The notes beneath the pieces were generated by a model. It ran no database searches. It saw only the letters and a list, made by a program, of their open reading frames with translations, and was not told where the DNA came from. The position numbers and the translations under genes were made by a program. 64,000 nucleotides of DNA from Heritagella_A intestinalis (lineage in GTDB: Bacteria > Bacillota > Clostridia > Oscillospirales > Acutalibacteraceae). Numbering within the stretch: the first letter of the stretch is position 1; each line of letters opens with the position of its first letter. The DNA is taken from positions 62,001-126,000 of the forward strand of contig CAJFQF010000004.1 in NCBI GenBank assembly GCA_904418995.1, given 5' to 3'. Below, one piece after another: positions 32,862 through 40,049 of the stretch.

Positions 32862-32884
32862 GTGTCCCGCGTCTCCTTTCCGGA

Positions 32885-33964
32885 TTAGTCAAAGAAAACG
32901 GGCTTGCCTTCCCGAGCGGACTGGTAGATGGCTTCCAGAATCTTGGTGACCACAATGGCCTGCTCGGGCTTTACCACCACGTCGGTGTCGTTCTTCACGG
33001 CGTCAATCCACATCCGGGCTTCAATGTCCTCGGGGTTGGCTGCGCCGCCGTCAAAAAAGGCCACGCCGCCGGCTTCCAGGTTTACATTTTCCACCACCTG
33101 CTTGCCGTACTGCACCTTATTGATGCGCAGGCCCCCCTTCATATCGGCGCCGGCCTTGGTGCCGCACAGAGAGGTCTTGGCCTCGTCCACATCCAGGCTG
33201 TTCAGAGCCCAGGAGGATTCCAGCACAATGGTAGCGCCGTCCTTCATGACAATATAGCCGAAAGCGGAATCCTCCACGGTGAACTCCTCCGGGTCCCAGT
33301 CACCCCAGGCGTTGCCGGATTCCCGCTGGTCGCCCAGCTTCTTATACACAGAGCCCACCACCATTTTGGGCTCGTAGTTGTTCATGGTCCACAGGGTCAA
33401 ATCCAGGGCATGGGTGCCGATGTCGATGAGGGGGCCGCCGCCCTGCTCTTCCTCGTTGAGGAACACGCCCCAGGTGGGAACGGCTCTTCTGCGGATGGCG
33501 TGGGCCTTAGCGTAGTAGATTTCGCCCAGGTCGCCGTTGTCGCAGGCCCGCTTCAGATACCAGGAGTCCGGGCGATAGCGGTTCTGATAGCCGATGGTGA
33601 GCTTTTTGCCGGTGCGCTTGGCAGCGTCCAGCATTTTCTGGGCCTCTTCGGTGTTGATGGCCATGGGCTTTTCGCACATGACGTGCTTGCCGGCTTCCAG
33701 AGCGTCCACGGTGATGAAGCTGTGCTCCCGGTTGGGGGTCAGCACGTGTACCACGTCGATGGTCTCGTCCTTGAGGAGCTCCTTGTAGTCCTCATAGACC
33801 TTCGCGCCCTCGATGCCGTACTCCTTGGCGGCCTTTTCGGCCCGCTCCACGATGATGTCGCAGAAGGCTACCAGTTCCACGTCGGGAAGCCGGTGCAGGG
33901 CAGGCATATGCTTGTTGTTGGCGATACCGCCGCATCCGATAATACCGATTCTTACCTTATCCAT
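32885..33964 (-). CDS. Gfo/Idh/MocA-family oxidoreductase (2)
   Basis: 359-residue NAD(P)-dependent dehydrogenase. Rossmann motif 'IGIIGCGGIANNKHMPAL' at the N terminus, 'KHVMCEKPMAINTEEA' with the conserved EKP, 'GGGPLIDIGTHALDLTLW' with Asp/His of the active site. The start at 33964 is chosen for AAAGGAG at good distance; a longer in-frame reading runs into the lacI-family gene. It lies 68 bases behind the LacI-type regulator on the same strand, and is probably the first catabolic gene controlled by it. Only moderate similarity to Gfo/Idh/MocA gene 1, so not a recent duplicate. Confidence 0.92.
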   Translation of the reverse strand: MDKVRIGIIGCGGIANNKHMPALHRLPDVELVAFCDIIVERAEKAAKEYGIEGAKVYEDYKELLKDETIDVVHVLTPNREHSFITVDALEAGKHVMCEKPMAINTEEAQKMLDAAKRTGKKLTIGYQNRYRPDSWYLKRACDNGDLGEIYYAKAHAIRRRAVPTWGVFLNEEEQGGGPLIDIGTHALDLTLWTMNNYEPKMVVGSVYKKLGDQRESGNAWGDWDPEEFTVEDSAFGYIVMKDGATIVLESSWALNSLDVDEAKTSLCGTKAGADMKGGLRINKVQYGKQVVENVNLEAGGVAFFDGGAANPEDIEARMWIDAVKNDTDVVVKPEQAIVVTKILEAIYQSAREGKPVFFD

Positions 33965-34032
33965 GTCTGTGTGCTCCTTTGTTTTCATGATAATTGAGAG
34001 TTTCAGCCCTGGGCAGAGACGCCGGGAACTGT

Positions 34033-35064
34033 TTATGGTGACAGAGAGGAAAGCCCGTCTGGAGAGGGGCAGGGGCCGCCGGTGGAATCCCGGAGGATTA
34101 AGCGATGGGGGAGGAGGATGTGCTCTTCCGGCAGGTCGGGCTGGGCCATGCGGGCGGCCAGAAGCTCCATGGCGGTTTCTCCCAGCTGGCGGCGAGGCTG
34201 GGCTACGGTGCTGATGGAAGGAGTCATTACTTGGCTGACCGTGGTGTTGTCGAAGCCGAAAACCGCGATTTCCCGGCCTGGCAGCTTTCCTTGCAGCATC
34301 AGCTCCCGGCATACGCCTGCCGCCAATTCGTCGGAAATGGCGAAAATGGCGTCGGGCGGCTCCGGTAGGGCCAAAAGGCGGCGACAGGCCTGCATCCCGG
34401 CCCGATAGGTGTATTCATAGTGTTCCTGCACATAGCCTTCCACGGGAGACAGCCCCCATTCTTCCAAGGCCTGGCGGTATCCCAAAGTGCGCTGCCGGGC
34501 AGAGAGCATTTCCCGGTTGGAGAGAATGGCAATCCGTTTCCGATCGTCCCGGAGAAGGGCCGACACCGCGTCAAAAGCGGCCTGACGGTTGTCGATGCCC
34601 ACCGTGGAAATCTGCGCGCCTTCTACCCATTCGCTGCACATGACCAGCGGATATTGGGCGGCCAGTTCTGAGAGCGTTTCGCCGGAAAGGGTGCTGCCCA
34701 GAAGGATAGCGCCGTCAGCCGTGCGGTTAGGAAGCATTTCCAGAGAACGGCGCTCCAAGTCCGGGTCATTGTGGGTGGCGGAGACCATTACCTGTAAGCC
34801 TTGGGCCTGGGCCCGGCTTTCCATGCCCCGGATTACGCCGGATAAAAACTGGTTGGAGAGGGAGGGGGTCAGCACCAGGAGCCGGTCGGTGTTTTTCCGG
34901 CGCAGGTTCCTGCCCAGGACGTTGGGAGTGTAGCCAGTGCGGCGCACGACTTCCATCACCCGCTCCCGGGTTTCGGGGGAGACCTTGGGGTCGTGGTTCA
35001 GTACCCGGGAAACCGTTGCCACCGAGACTCCGACCGCTGCCGCTACCTCTTTCATCGTGGGCAT
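34033..35064 (-). CDS. LacI-family transcriptional regulator
   Basis: 343 residues. N-terminal helix-turn-helix and hinge: 'MPTMKEVAAAVGVSVATVSRVL' (first 20 quoted in part) followed by 'VSPETRERVMEVVRRTGYTPN'. The periplasmic-binding-like sensor domain shows 'GAILLGSTLSGETLSEL', 'VGIDNRQAAFDAVSALL' and 'AIFAISDELAAGVC', 'VFGFDNTTVSQVMTPSISTV'. The start at 35064 follows GGAGG; an upstream in-frame reading would cover the operator. A perfect palindrome in its own leader predicts autoregulation, and the position predicts repression of the sugar genes downstream until an inducer sugar binds. Confidence 0.93.
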   Translation of the reverse strand: MPTMKEVAAAVGVSVATVSRVLNHDPKVSPETRERVMEVVRRTGYTPNVLGRNLRRKNTDRLLVLTPSLSNQFLSGVIRGMESRAQAQGLQVMVSATHNDPDLERRSLEMLPNRTADGAILLGSTLSGETLSELAAQYPLVMCSEWVEGAQISTVGIDNRQAAFDAVSALLRDDRKRIAILSNREMLSARQRTLGYRQALEEWGLSPVEGYVQEHYEYTYRAGMQACRRLLALPEPPDAIFAISDELAAGVCRELMLQGKLPGREIAVFGFDNTTVSQVMTPSISTVAQPRRQLGETAMELLAARMAQPDLPEEHILLPHRLILRDSTGGPCPSPDGLSSLSP

Positions 35065-35077
35065 TTGCGCACCTCCA

Positions 35078-35091
35078 TGTAATCGATTACA
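35078..35091. promoter_or_regulatory. LacI-family operator
   Basis: Perfect 14-bp palindrome TGTAATCGATTACA with the central CG typical of LacI-family sites, located just downstream of the -10 box of the regulator gene. Confidence 0.75.
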
Positions 35092-35097
35092 GCTCTT

Positions 35098-35125
35098 ATT
35101 ATACAAACCTTCTTTCCAAATGCAA
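35098..35125 (-). promoter_or_regulatory. Promoter of the LacI regulator and sugar cluster
   Basis: On the minus strand TTGCAT (35120-35125), 16-base spacer, TATAAT (35098-35103). Binding at the 35078-35091 palindrome would block it. Confidence 0.75.
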
Positions 35126-35311
35126 GCTGGGATTTTGACGGTTTATTCTGTTAAAACTTATGCATTTTCACAAGTGCCGAAGAAGGCAGATGTCCGAGTG
35201 TGGAGAAGAAAATTTTTAAAAGGAGGCCGATGAAACGCTTATCCGGGGCAGGCTTATAAGAAACAAAACAAAAATGTATCATATTTTACATTTTTATTTT
35301 TCTGCTTCCCG

Positions 35312-35317
35312 TATAAT
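35312..35317 (+). promoter_or_regulatory. -10 box for leuCD
   Basis: TATAAT 36 bases before the leuC start, in an AT-rich region; the nearest -35-like TTTACA (35285-35290) is 21 bases away, so the promoter may need an activator. Confidence 0.45.
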
Positions 35318-35352
35318 AAAGCTATCCTAATTTGCAGAGAAGGGGGATTCCC

Positions 35353-36618
35353 ATGGGAATGACAATGACGCAGAAAATCCTCGCCGCTCATGCCGGGCTG
35401 GAAGAGGTACAGGCCGGGCAGCTCATCGAAGCCAAGCTGGATATGGTGCTGGGCAACGATATTACCAGCCCGGTGGCCATCAATGAATTTGAGAAGTGCG
35501 GGGCTTGTTCTGTTTTTGATAAGGACCGTATCGCACTGGTGCTGGACCACTTTGTCCCCAATAAGGACATTAAGGCTGCGGAGCAGTGCCGCCAGACCCG
35601 GAACTTTGCCGGCAAATACGACATCACCAATTTCTTTGACGTGGGCCGCATGGGCATCGAGCACGCCCTCCTGCCGGAGCAGGGCATCGTAGGCCCCGGC
35701 GACTGCATTATCGGCGCGGACTCCCACACCTGCACCTACGGCGCCTTGGGGGCTTTCTCTACCGGCGTGGGCTCCACCGACATGGCCGCCGGCATGATTA
35801 CCGGCAAGGCCTGGTTTAAGGTGCCCGCCGCCATCAAGGTGGTGCTGAAAAATCAGCCCACGGGCTTTGTGTCCGGCAAGGATGTGATTCTCCACCTCAT
35901 CGGAGAAATCGGCGTGGACGGCGCCCTCTATCAGTCTTTGGAATTCACCGGGGACGGGGTGGCCCACCTTTCCATGGACGACCGGCTGTGCATTGCCAAT
36001 ATGGCCATTGAAGCCGGCGCAAAGAACGGCATTTTCCCTGTGGACGACGTGACACGGGCCTATTGCAAGGGCCGTTTCCAGCGCACCCCGGTGGAGTACA
36101 CCGCCGACGAGGACGCGGAGTATGCCCGTGTCATTGAAATCGACCTGGCCAAGCTGCGCCCCACGGTTTCCTTCCCCCACCTGCCGGAGAACACCCGCAC
36201 CATTGACGAGATTGGCGAGACGGAAGTGAAAATCGACCAGAGCGTTATCGGCTCCTGCACCAACGGCCGCATGGAGGATTTGCGGGCTGCCGCCGCCATC
36301 CTCAAGGGCCGGAAGGTGGCCAAAAATGTCCGCTGCATCGTTATTCCCGGCACCCAGCAGATTTATCTGGACGCCCTCCACGAGGGCCTCATCGAGACCT
36401 TTATCCAGGCCGGTGCTGTGGTGAGTACCCCCACCTGCGGCCCCTGCCTGGGCGGCTATATGGGCATTCTGGGCAAGGGGGAGAAGGCCATCTCCACCAC
36501 CAACCGGAACTTTGTGGGCCGTATGGGCCATGTGGAGTCGGAGGTCTATTTGGCCAGCCCGGCTGTGGCCGCCGCCAGCGCCGTTACCGGTTACATCACC
36601 GACCCGGCCAGCCTGTAA
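35353..36618 (+). CDS. leuC: 3-isopropylmalate dehydratase large subunit (aconitase family)
   Basis: 421-residue iron-sulfur hydro-lyase subunit. With LeuD it isomerises 2-isopropylmalate to 3-isopropylmalate in leucine synthesis. Cluster cysteines are visible: C302 in 'IGSCTNGR' and C362/C365 in 'TPTCGPCLGG'. Also 'GADSHTCTYGALGAF', typical of the short ~420-residue LeuC/homoaconitase form. The ATG at 35353 is chosen because AGAAGGGGG lies 6 bases upstream; an in-frame start at 35332 overlaps that site. Homoaconitase or dimethylmalate dehydratase activity is possible because the short form is not fully specific by sequence. LeuD follows 24 bases later; no leuA or leuB is in the window. Confidence 0.92.
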   Translation: MGMTMTQKILAAHAGLEEVQAGQLIEAKLDMVLGNDITSPVAINEFEKCGACSVFDKDRIALVLDHFVPNKDIKAAEQCRQTRNFAGKYDITNFFDVGRMGIEHALLPEQGIVGPGDCIIGADSHTCTYGALGAFSTGVGSTDMAAGMITGKAWFKVPAAIKVVLKNQPTGFVSGKDVILHLIGEIGVDGALYQSLEFTGDGVAHLSMDDRLCIANMAIEAGAKNGIFPVDDVTRAYCKGRFQRTPVEYTADEDAEYARVIEIDLAKLRPTVSFPHLPENTRTIDEIGETEVKIDQSVIGSCTNGRMEDLRAAAAILKGRKVAKNVRCIVIPGTQQIYLDALHEGLIETFIQAGAVVSTPTCGPCLGGYMGILGKGEKAISTTNRNFVGRMGHVESEVYLASPAVAAASAVTGYITDPASL

Positions 36619-36642
36619 TCGAAAAGGAAGGAGAGATTTTTC

Positions 36643-37125
36643 ATGAATGCACATGGCACTGTCCATAAATACGGGGACAATGTGGATACCGACGTAATTA
36701 TCCCCGCCCGCTATCTGAACACCGCCTCCCACGGGGAGCTGGCCGCCCACTGCATGGAGGATATTGACCGCTCGTTCGTTTCCAAGGTCAAGCCCGGGGA
36801 CATTATGGTGGCCCAGAAGAATTTCGGCTGCGGTTCTTCCCGGGAGCACGCCCCCATTGCCATTAAGGCCAGCGGCATTTCCTGCGTCATCGCCGCCACC
36901 TTTGCCCGGATTTTCTACCGCAACGCCATCAATATCGGCCTGCCCATTCTGGAATGTGAGGCCGCTGCTGCGGAAATCCAGAACGGCGACGAGGTGGAGG
37001 TGGACTTTACCACCGGCGTCATCACCGACGTTACCACCGGAAAGACCTATCAGGCCCAGCCCTTCCCGCCCTTCATCCAGAACATCATTCAAAAAGGCGG
37101 CCTTCTCAACAGCCTGACCAAATAA
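36643..37125 (+). CDS. leuD: 3-isopropylmalate dehydratase small subunit
   Basis: 160-residue aconitase swivel domain that completes the LeuCD enzyme. Motifs: 'HKYGDNVDTDVIIPARYLN', 'KNFGCGSSREHAPIAIKA', 'IAATFARIFYRNAINIGLP'. Length matches the short LeuD form that partners with ~420-residue LeuC. AAGGAAGGAGAG precedes the ATG. It is the last gene of the leuCD unit, followed by a perfect terminator. Confidence 0.94.
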   Translation: MNAHGTVHKYGDNVDTDVIIPARYLNTASHGELAAHCMEDIDRSFVSKVKPGDIMVAQKNFGCGSSREHAPIAIKASGISCVIAATFARIFYRNAINIGLPILECEAAAAEIQNGDEVEVDFTTGVITDVTTGKTYQAQPFPPFIQNIIQKGGLLNSLTK

Positions 37126-37139
37126 GTTTCAAAACAGAA

Positions 37140-37177
37140 GCGCCTGCTCCCAAAGTGAAGGGAGCAGGCGCTTTTTT
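37140..37177 (+). terminator. Terminator after leuCD
   Basis: 12-bp perfect stem GCGCCTGCTCCC (37140-37151) with GGGAGCAGGCGC (37160-37171), then six T. Confidence 0.95.
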
Positions 37178-37206
37178 GTATAAAATCCGGGTTTCCGGCC
37201 ATGCTA
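37177..37206 (+). promoter_or_regulatory. Sigma-G-like promoter of spoVAC-spoVAD
   Basis: GTATA (37178-37182) fits the forespore -35 GHATR, and CATGCTA (37200-37206) fits the -10 CATnHTA, with a 17-base spacer; start codon 31 bases downstream. Sigma-G control of spoVA is established in Bacillus; here inferred from the motif. Confidence 0.65.
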
Positions 37207-37236
37207 TCCATAAATTCGGACAATCAGGAGGCTGCT

Positions 37237-37692
37237 ATGAAACCCATCACTCCAAAGGAATACGACCGTATGACCCAAAAGGCCTCGCCGTCCTCTCCCA
37301 GCCTGAAAAACTGCCTGCTGGCCTTTGTCACCGGAGGCGCTATCTGCGTGCTGGGGCAATTTCTCTGCGAGACCTATCAGCAGTGGGGGCTTTCTCTACA
37401 AAACGCCCGCTGCGGTGTGTCGGTGACGCTGATTTTCTGCGCCGCGCTGCTTACGGCCTTTGGTTGGTTTGATAACATCGCCCGGTTTGCCGGGGCCGGC
37501 ACTTTAGTACCCATTACCGGTTTTGCCAATGCCATGGTTTCCCCGGCTATGGAATTCAAAAGCGAGGGCATCATTACCGGCCTGGGGGTCAAGACCTTCA
37601 CCATTGCCGGGCCGGTACTGGTGTTCGGCATTTCGGCTTCGGTGATTTACGGCCTGGTGCTGTGGGTGATGCGGATGCTGCTGCCCCTGTAA
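37237..37692 (+). CDS. spoVAC: Stage V sporulation protein AC
   Basis: 151-residue membrane protein of the SpoVA dipicolinic-acid channel in the spore inner membrane. Family features: 'LKNCLLAFVTGGAICVLGQ', 'DNIARFAGAGTLVPITGFANAM' in parts, and 'SEGIITGLGVKTFTIAGPVLVFG'; about four or five hydrophobic helices. The start at 37237 follows CAGGAGG; an in-frame ATG at 37201 lies inside the predicted -10 box and is rejected. SpoVAD follows after 19 bases. Confidence 0.95.
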   Translation: MKPITPKEYDRMTQKASPSSPSLKNCLLAFVTGGAICVLGQFLCETYQQWGLSLQNARCGVSVTLIFCAALLTAFGWFDNIARFAGAGTLVPITGFANAMVSPAMEFKSEGIITGLGVKTFTIAGPVLVFGISASVIYGLVLWVMRMLLPL

Positions 37693-37711
37693 TGGAAAGG
37701 AGGGAATGAAT

Positions 37712-38731
37712 ATGCCGGAACGGGTAGGACGGTACACACTGGAATGTAGAGAGGCGTTTCTTCTTTCCTGGGCTGCCGCCGCCGGAAAAAAAGAATCGGA
37801 GGGCCCCCTGGGTGCCTGCTTTGATTGTGCCTTTACCGATGACACCATGGGCCAGGAAAGCTGGGAGAAGGCGGAGGCCTTTTTGCAGAAAACCGCGGTG
37901 GAGACAGCTTTGGGCAAGGCCTCCCTGCCAGCCAAAAGCGTGGATTTTATCTTGGCGGGGGACCTTCTCAACCAGTGTATTTCCTCCACCTTTGGTCTGC
38001 GGCCCTTTGGCATCCCCTTTTTGGGGCAGTATGGGGCCTGCTCCACCATGGCCCTGACCATGGGGATGGCCAGCCTGCTGGTGGATTCCGGGGCCGCCCG
38101 CCGGGCCGCCGCCGTGACTTCCTCCCATTTCTGCACGGCAGAGCGGCAGTTCCGGCTGCCTCTGGAATACGGCGGCCAGCGCACTCCCACGGCTCAGTGG
38201 ACGGCCACCGCCTCCGGATGCGTCATCGTTGCCGAGGAAGGGCCGGTGCAGGTGCGGCGGGTGACCTTCGGGCGGATTGCGGATTTGGGCATTAAGGACG
38301 CCGCCAATATGGGGGCCGCCATGGCGCCCGCCGCCGCTCAGACGCTGCTGGATTATTTTTCCGACACCCAAACCCGGCCGGAGGACTACGACGCCATTTA
38401 CACCGGGGATTTGGGGCAGGTGGGCAGCAACCTGCTGGCGGAGCTTTTGGAGCGGGAGGGGGTCTCCCTGGCAGGCCGGCACCGGGACTGCGGCCTGATG
38501 CTCTATGACCAGGAGCGCCAGGACGTCCACGCCGGCGGCTCCGGCTGCGGCTGCTCTGCCAGTGTCCTCTGCGGGCATATCCTCCCGGCTATGGCGGCTG
38601 GGGAGCTTTCCAGCGTGCTCTTTGCCGCCACCGGTGCCCTCATGTCCACCACCTCCAGCCAGCAGGGGGAGAGCATCCCGGGCATCTCCCATCTGGTACA
38701 CTTGGTTTCCCGGGGCAAGGCTAAGTCTTGA
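37712..38731 (+). CDS. spoVAD: Stage V sporulation protein AD
   Basis: 339-residue soluble thiolase-fold protein that binds dipicolinic acid and works with SpoVAC during spore filling and germination. Family motifs: 'GACFDCAFTDDTMGQESWEKAE' region, 'SVDFILAGDLLNQCISSTFG', 'GQYGACSTMALTMGMASLLV', 'VTSSHFCTAERQFRLPLEYG' region and 'YDAIYTGDLGQVGSNLL'. The ATG at 37712 is preferred over 37706 because AAAGGAGGG ends 7 bases before it. Normally spoVAE follows; here the next plus-strand DNA is a non-coding repeat, so spoVAE is absent from this operon. Confidence 0.95.
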   Translation: MPERVGRYTLECREAFLLSWAAAAGKKESEGPLGACFDCAFTDDTMGQESWEKAEAFLQKTAVETALGKASLPAKSVDFILAGDLLNQCISSTFGLRPFGIPFLGQYGACSTMALTMGMASLLVDSGAARRAAAVTSSHFCTAERQFRLPLEYGGQRTPTAQWTATASGCVIVAEEGPVQVRRVTFGRIADLGIKDAANMGAAMAPAAAQTLLDYFSDTQTRPEDYDAIYTGDLGQVGSNLLAELLEREGVSLAGRHRDCGLMLYDQERQDVHAGGSGCGCSASVLCGHILPAMAAGELSSVLFAATGALMSTTSSQQGESIPGISHLVHLVSRGKAKS

Positions 38732-38742
38732 CGTAAACCGCG

Positions 38743-38757
38743 GCGGCAAGTTGCCGC
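38743..38757. repeat. Palindrome behind spoVAD
   Basis: GCGGCAA-g-TTGCCGC, directly upstream of dispersed repeat copy B. Confidence 0.5.
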
Positions 38758-38764
38758 ATCCAAC

Positions 38765-38838
38765 CCGCGTTTAAGGCGAGGTGGAAACCAACGGCCCAAA
38801 TACCACGTGCAGCTACCTCCGCGAGGAAATAGGCCGTT
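38765..38838. repeat. Dispersed intergenic repeat, copy B
   Basis: Starts CCGCGTTTAAGGCG and ends CGCGAGGAAATAGGCCGTT, with CACGT and CTACCTC blocks in the middle. Same layout as 30835-30907, ~8 kb away in another intergenic space. Confidence 0.6.
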
Positions 38839-38892
38839 TATAACCGTTCGTTTTCCCGCAGGTTGGGTGCGGACCCTGTCTACTGCAATGAA

Positions 38893-38926
38893 AAACCTCC
38901 CCGGCCTTTTTGGCTTGGGGAGGTTT
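38893..38926. terminator. Bidirectional terminator between spoVAD and mltG
   Basis: AAACCTCCCC (38893-38902) pairs with GGGGAGGTTT (38917-38926). T-rich on both strands, between converging genes. Confidence 0.8.
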
Positions 38927-38933
38927 GCGCTTT

Positions 38934-39839
38934 TTAGCTGTACTGCACGCCGTATTTTGCCATGGCGGCTTCGTGCTCTTCCAATGTCCGGGAGTAGTGG
39001 TTCTGGTTGTCGTTGCCAAAGAAGAAATAGAGATAATCGCTGGAAGCCGGATTCACCGCCGCCTGGATGGCCCGGGCGCCTGGGTTGCAGATGGGCCCGG
39101 CCGGCAAAGCCGCGCATTTATAGGTGTTGTACAGGGCGGCGAATTTTCCGGTATTGCGCAAATAGGGGCTGTCTGTTACGTTTTGGTTAATGTATTCCCG
39201 AGTGGAGTCCATTTCTAGGCGCATCCCCGCTTCCAAGCGGTTGTAAATCACCGAGGCCACCAGGGCGGCGTTTTCCGCGCTGCGGGACTCCTTTTCTACA
39301 ATAGAGGCCACGATGAGCTGGGTGTCGGAAATGCCCCCGGCCTTGGCGTTGTAGTTGTTGAGAATCCGGATAAGCACGTCTTCCGGGTCGTCGTCTACAT
39401 AGAATTCGTAGGTGTCCGGGAAGAGATAGCCCTCCATTTTATAGGCCCGGTCGCTGCTTTCCGGCACGGAGAAGGATTTGGGGCTGTAGTTCTGGGACAC
39501 CTCCACAAAGGCTTGGTCATCGCATACGCCGGCCTCTTCCAAAGTCTGGGCCACCTGCATCACCGTATACCCTTCCGGGAAGGTGACGGTCACCGTTTCC
39601 GGAGGCTCCGGGGTGGGTTCGGGCGTGGGTTCAAGGGTAGGCTCTGGAGTGGCCTGGGAAGAAGCGCTCTCCGGTGAGGCGGAAGGCGAGGGCGAAGGGC
39701 TGCTCACAGTGGAAGCAGTGGGAGAGGGGCTGGGGGATACAGAATCCGTTCCGGCGGAACTGCATCCGGTGCAGAAAAGGGCAAAAGCCACAGCGGCCGC
39801 CAACCCCCGCAGGAAACATCCGGCTTTCTTTTTCATCAT
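38934..39839 (-). CDS. mltG: MltG/YceG-like endolytic transglycosylase, lipoprotein form
   Basis: 301 residues. A signal peptide with lipobox 'ALFCTGC' (lipidation at C26) is followed by a Pro/Ser/Glu-rich linker to about residue 80. The YceG domain has 'GYTVMQVAQTLEEAGVCDD' (LysM-like start), 'MEGYLFPDTYEF', the catalytic 'VASIVEKES' with its glutamate, and 'YNTYKCAALPAGPICNPG' (family YNTY...LPPGPI.NPG). It would cut nascent peptidoglycan outside the membrane. Classical MltG is an N-terminal transmembrane protein of ~340-380 residues; this short lipid-anchored variant is less usual. Start at 39839 follows AAAGGAAGG. Own promoter, divergent from znuA. Confidence 0.88.
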   Translation of the reverse strand: MMKKKAGCFLRGLAAAVAFALFCTGCSSAGTDSVSPSPSPTASTVSSPSPSPSASPESASSQATPEPTLEPTPEPTPEPPETVTVTFPEGYTVMQVAQTLEEAGVCDDQAFVEVSQNYSPKSFSVPESSDRAYKMEGYLFPDTYEFYVDDDPEDVLIRILNNYNAKAGGISDTQLIVASIVEKESRSAENAALVASVIYNRLEAGMRLEMDSTREYINQNVTDSPYLRNTGKFAALYNTYKCAALPAGPICNPGARAIQAAVNPASSDYLYFFFGNDNQNHYSRTLEEHEAAMAKYGVQYS

Positions 39840-39930
39840 GAGGAATCCTTCCTTTCTCTCCAAAATGATTTCCATGAATTTCCACAAATGCAAACAAAAA
39901 ACACTCTTGCAGCGTTCCTGATTTTCTATC

Positions 39931-39958
39931 ATTATACCTGCTTTTCGACAAAATGCAA
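39931..39958 (-). promoter_or_regulatory. Promoter of mltG
   Basis: Minus strand TTGCAT (39953-39958), 16-base spacer, TATAAT (39931-39936). Confidence 0.75.
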
Positions 39959-39986
39959 GGGAATTCGCAGCCTCACACCAGGGCCC

Positions 39987-40015
39987 TTGACAGGTTCCAA
40001 AAATCAGCGTATGAT
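39987..40015 (+). promoter_or_regulatory. Promoter of znuACB
   Basis: TTGACA (39987-39992), 17-base spacer, TATGAT (40010-40015). Confidence 0.8.
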
Positions 40016-40018
40016 TAC

Positions 40019-40039
40019 AAATGCAAATTGTTTGCATTT
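40019..40039. promoter_or_regulatory. Zur-like operator of znuACB
   Basis: Perfect 9-3-9 inverted repeat AAATGCAAA-ttg-TTTGCATTT starting 3 bases after the -10 box. Size and layout fit Fur/Zur-family sites in front of zinc uptake genes; the bound protein is inferred. Confidence 0.7.
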
Positions 40040-40049
40040 AGGAGGCCAC

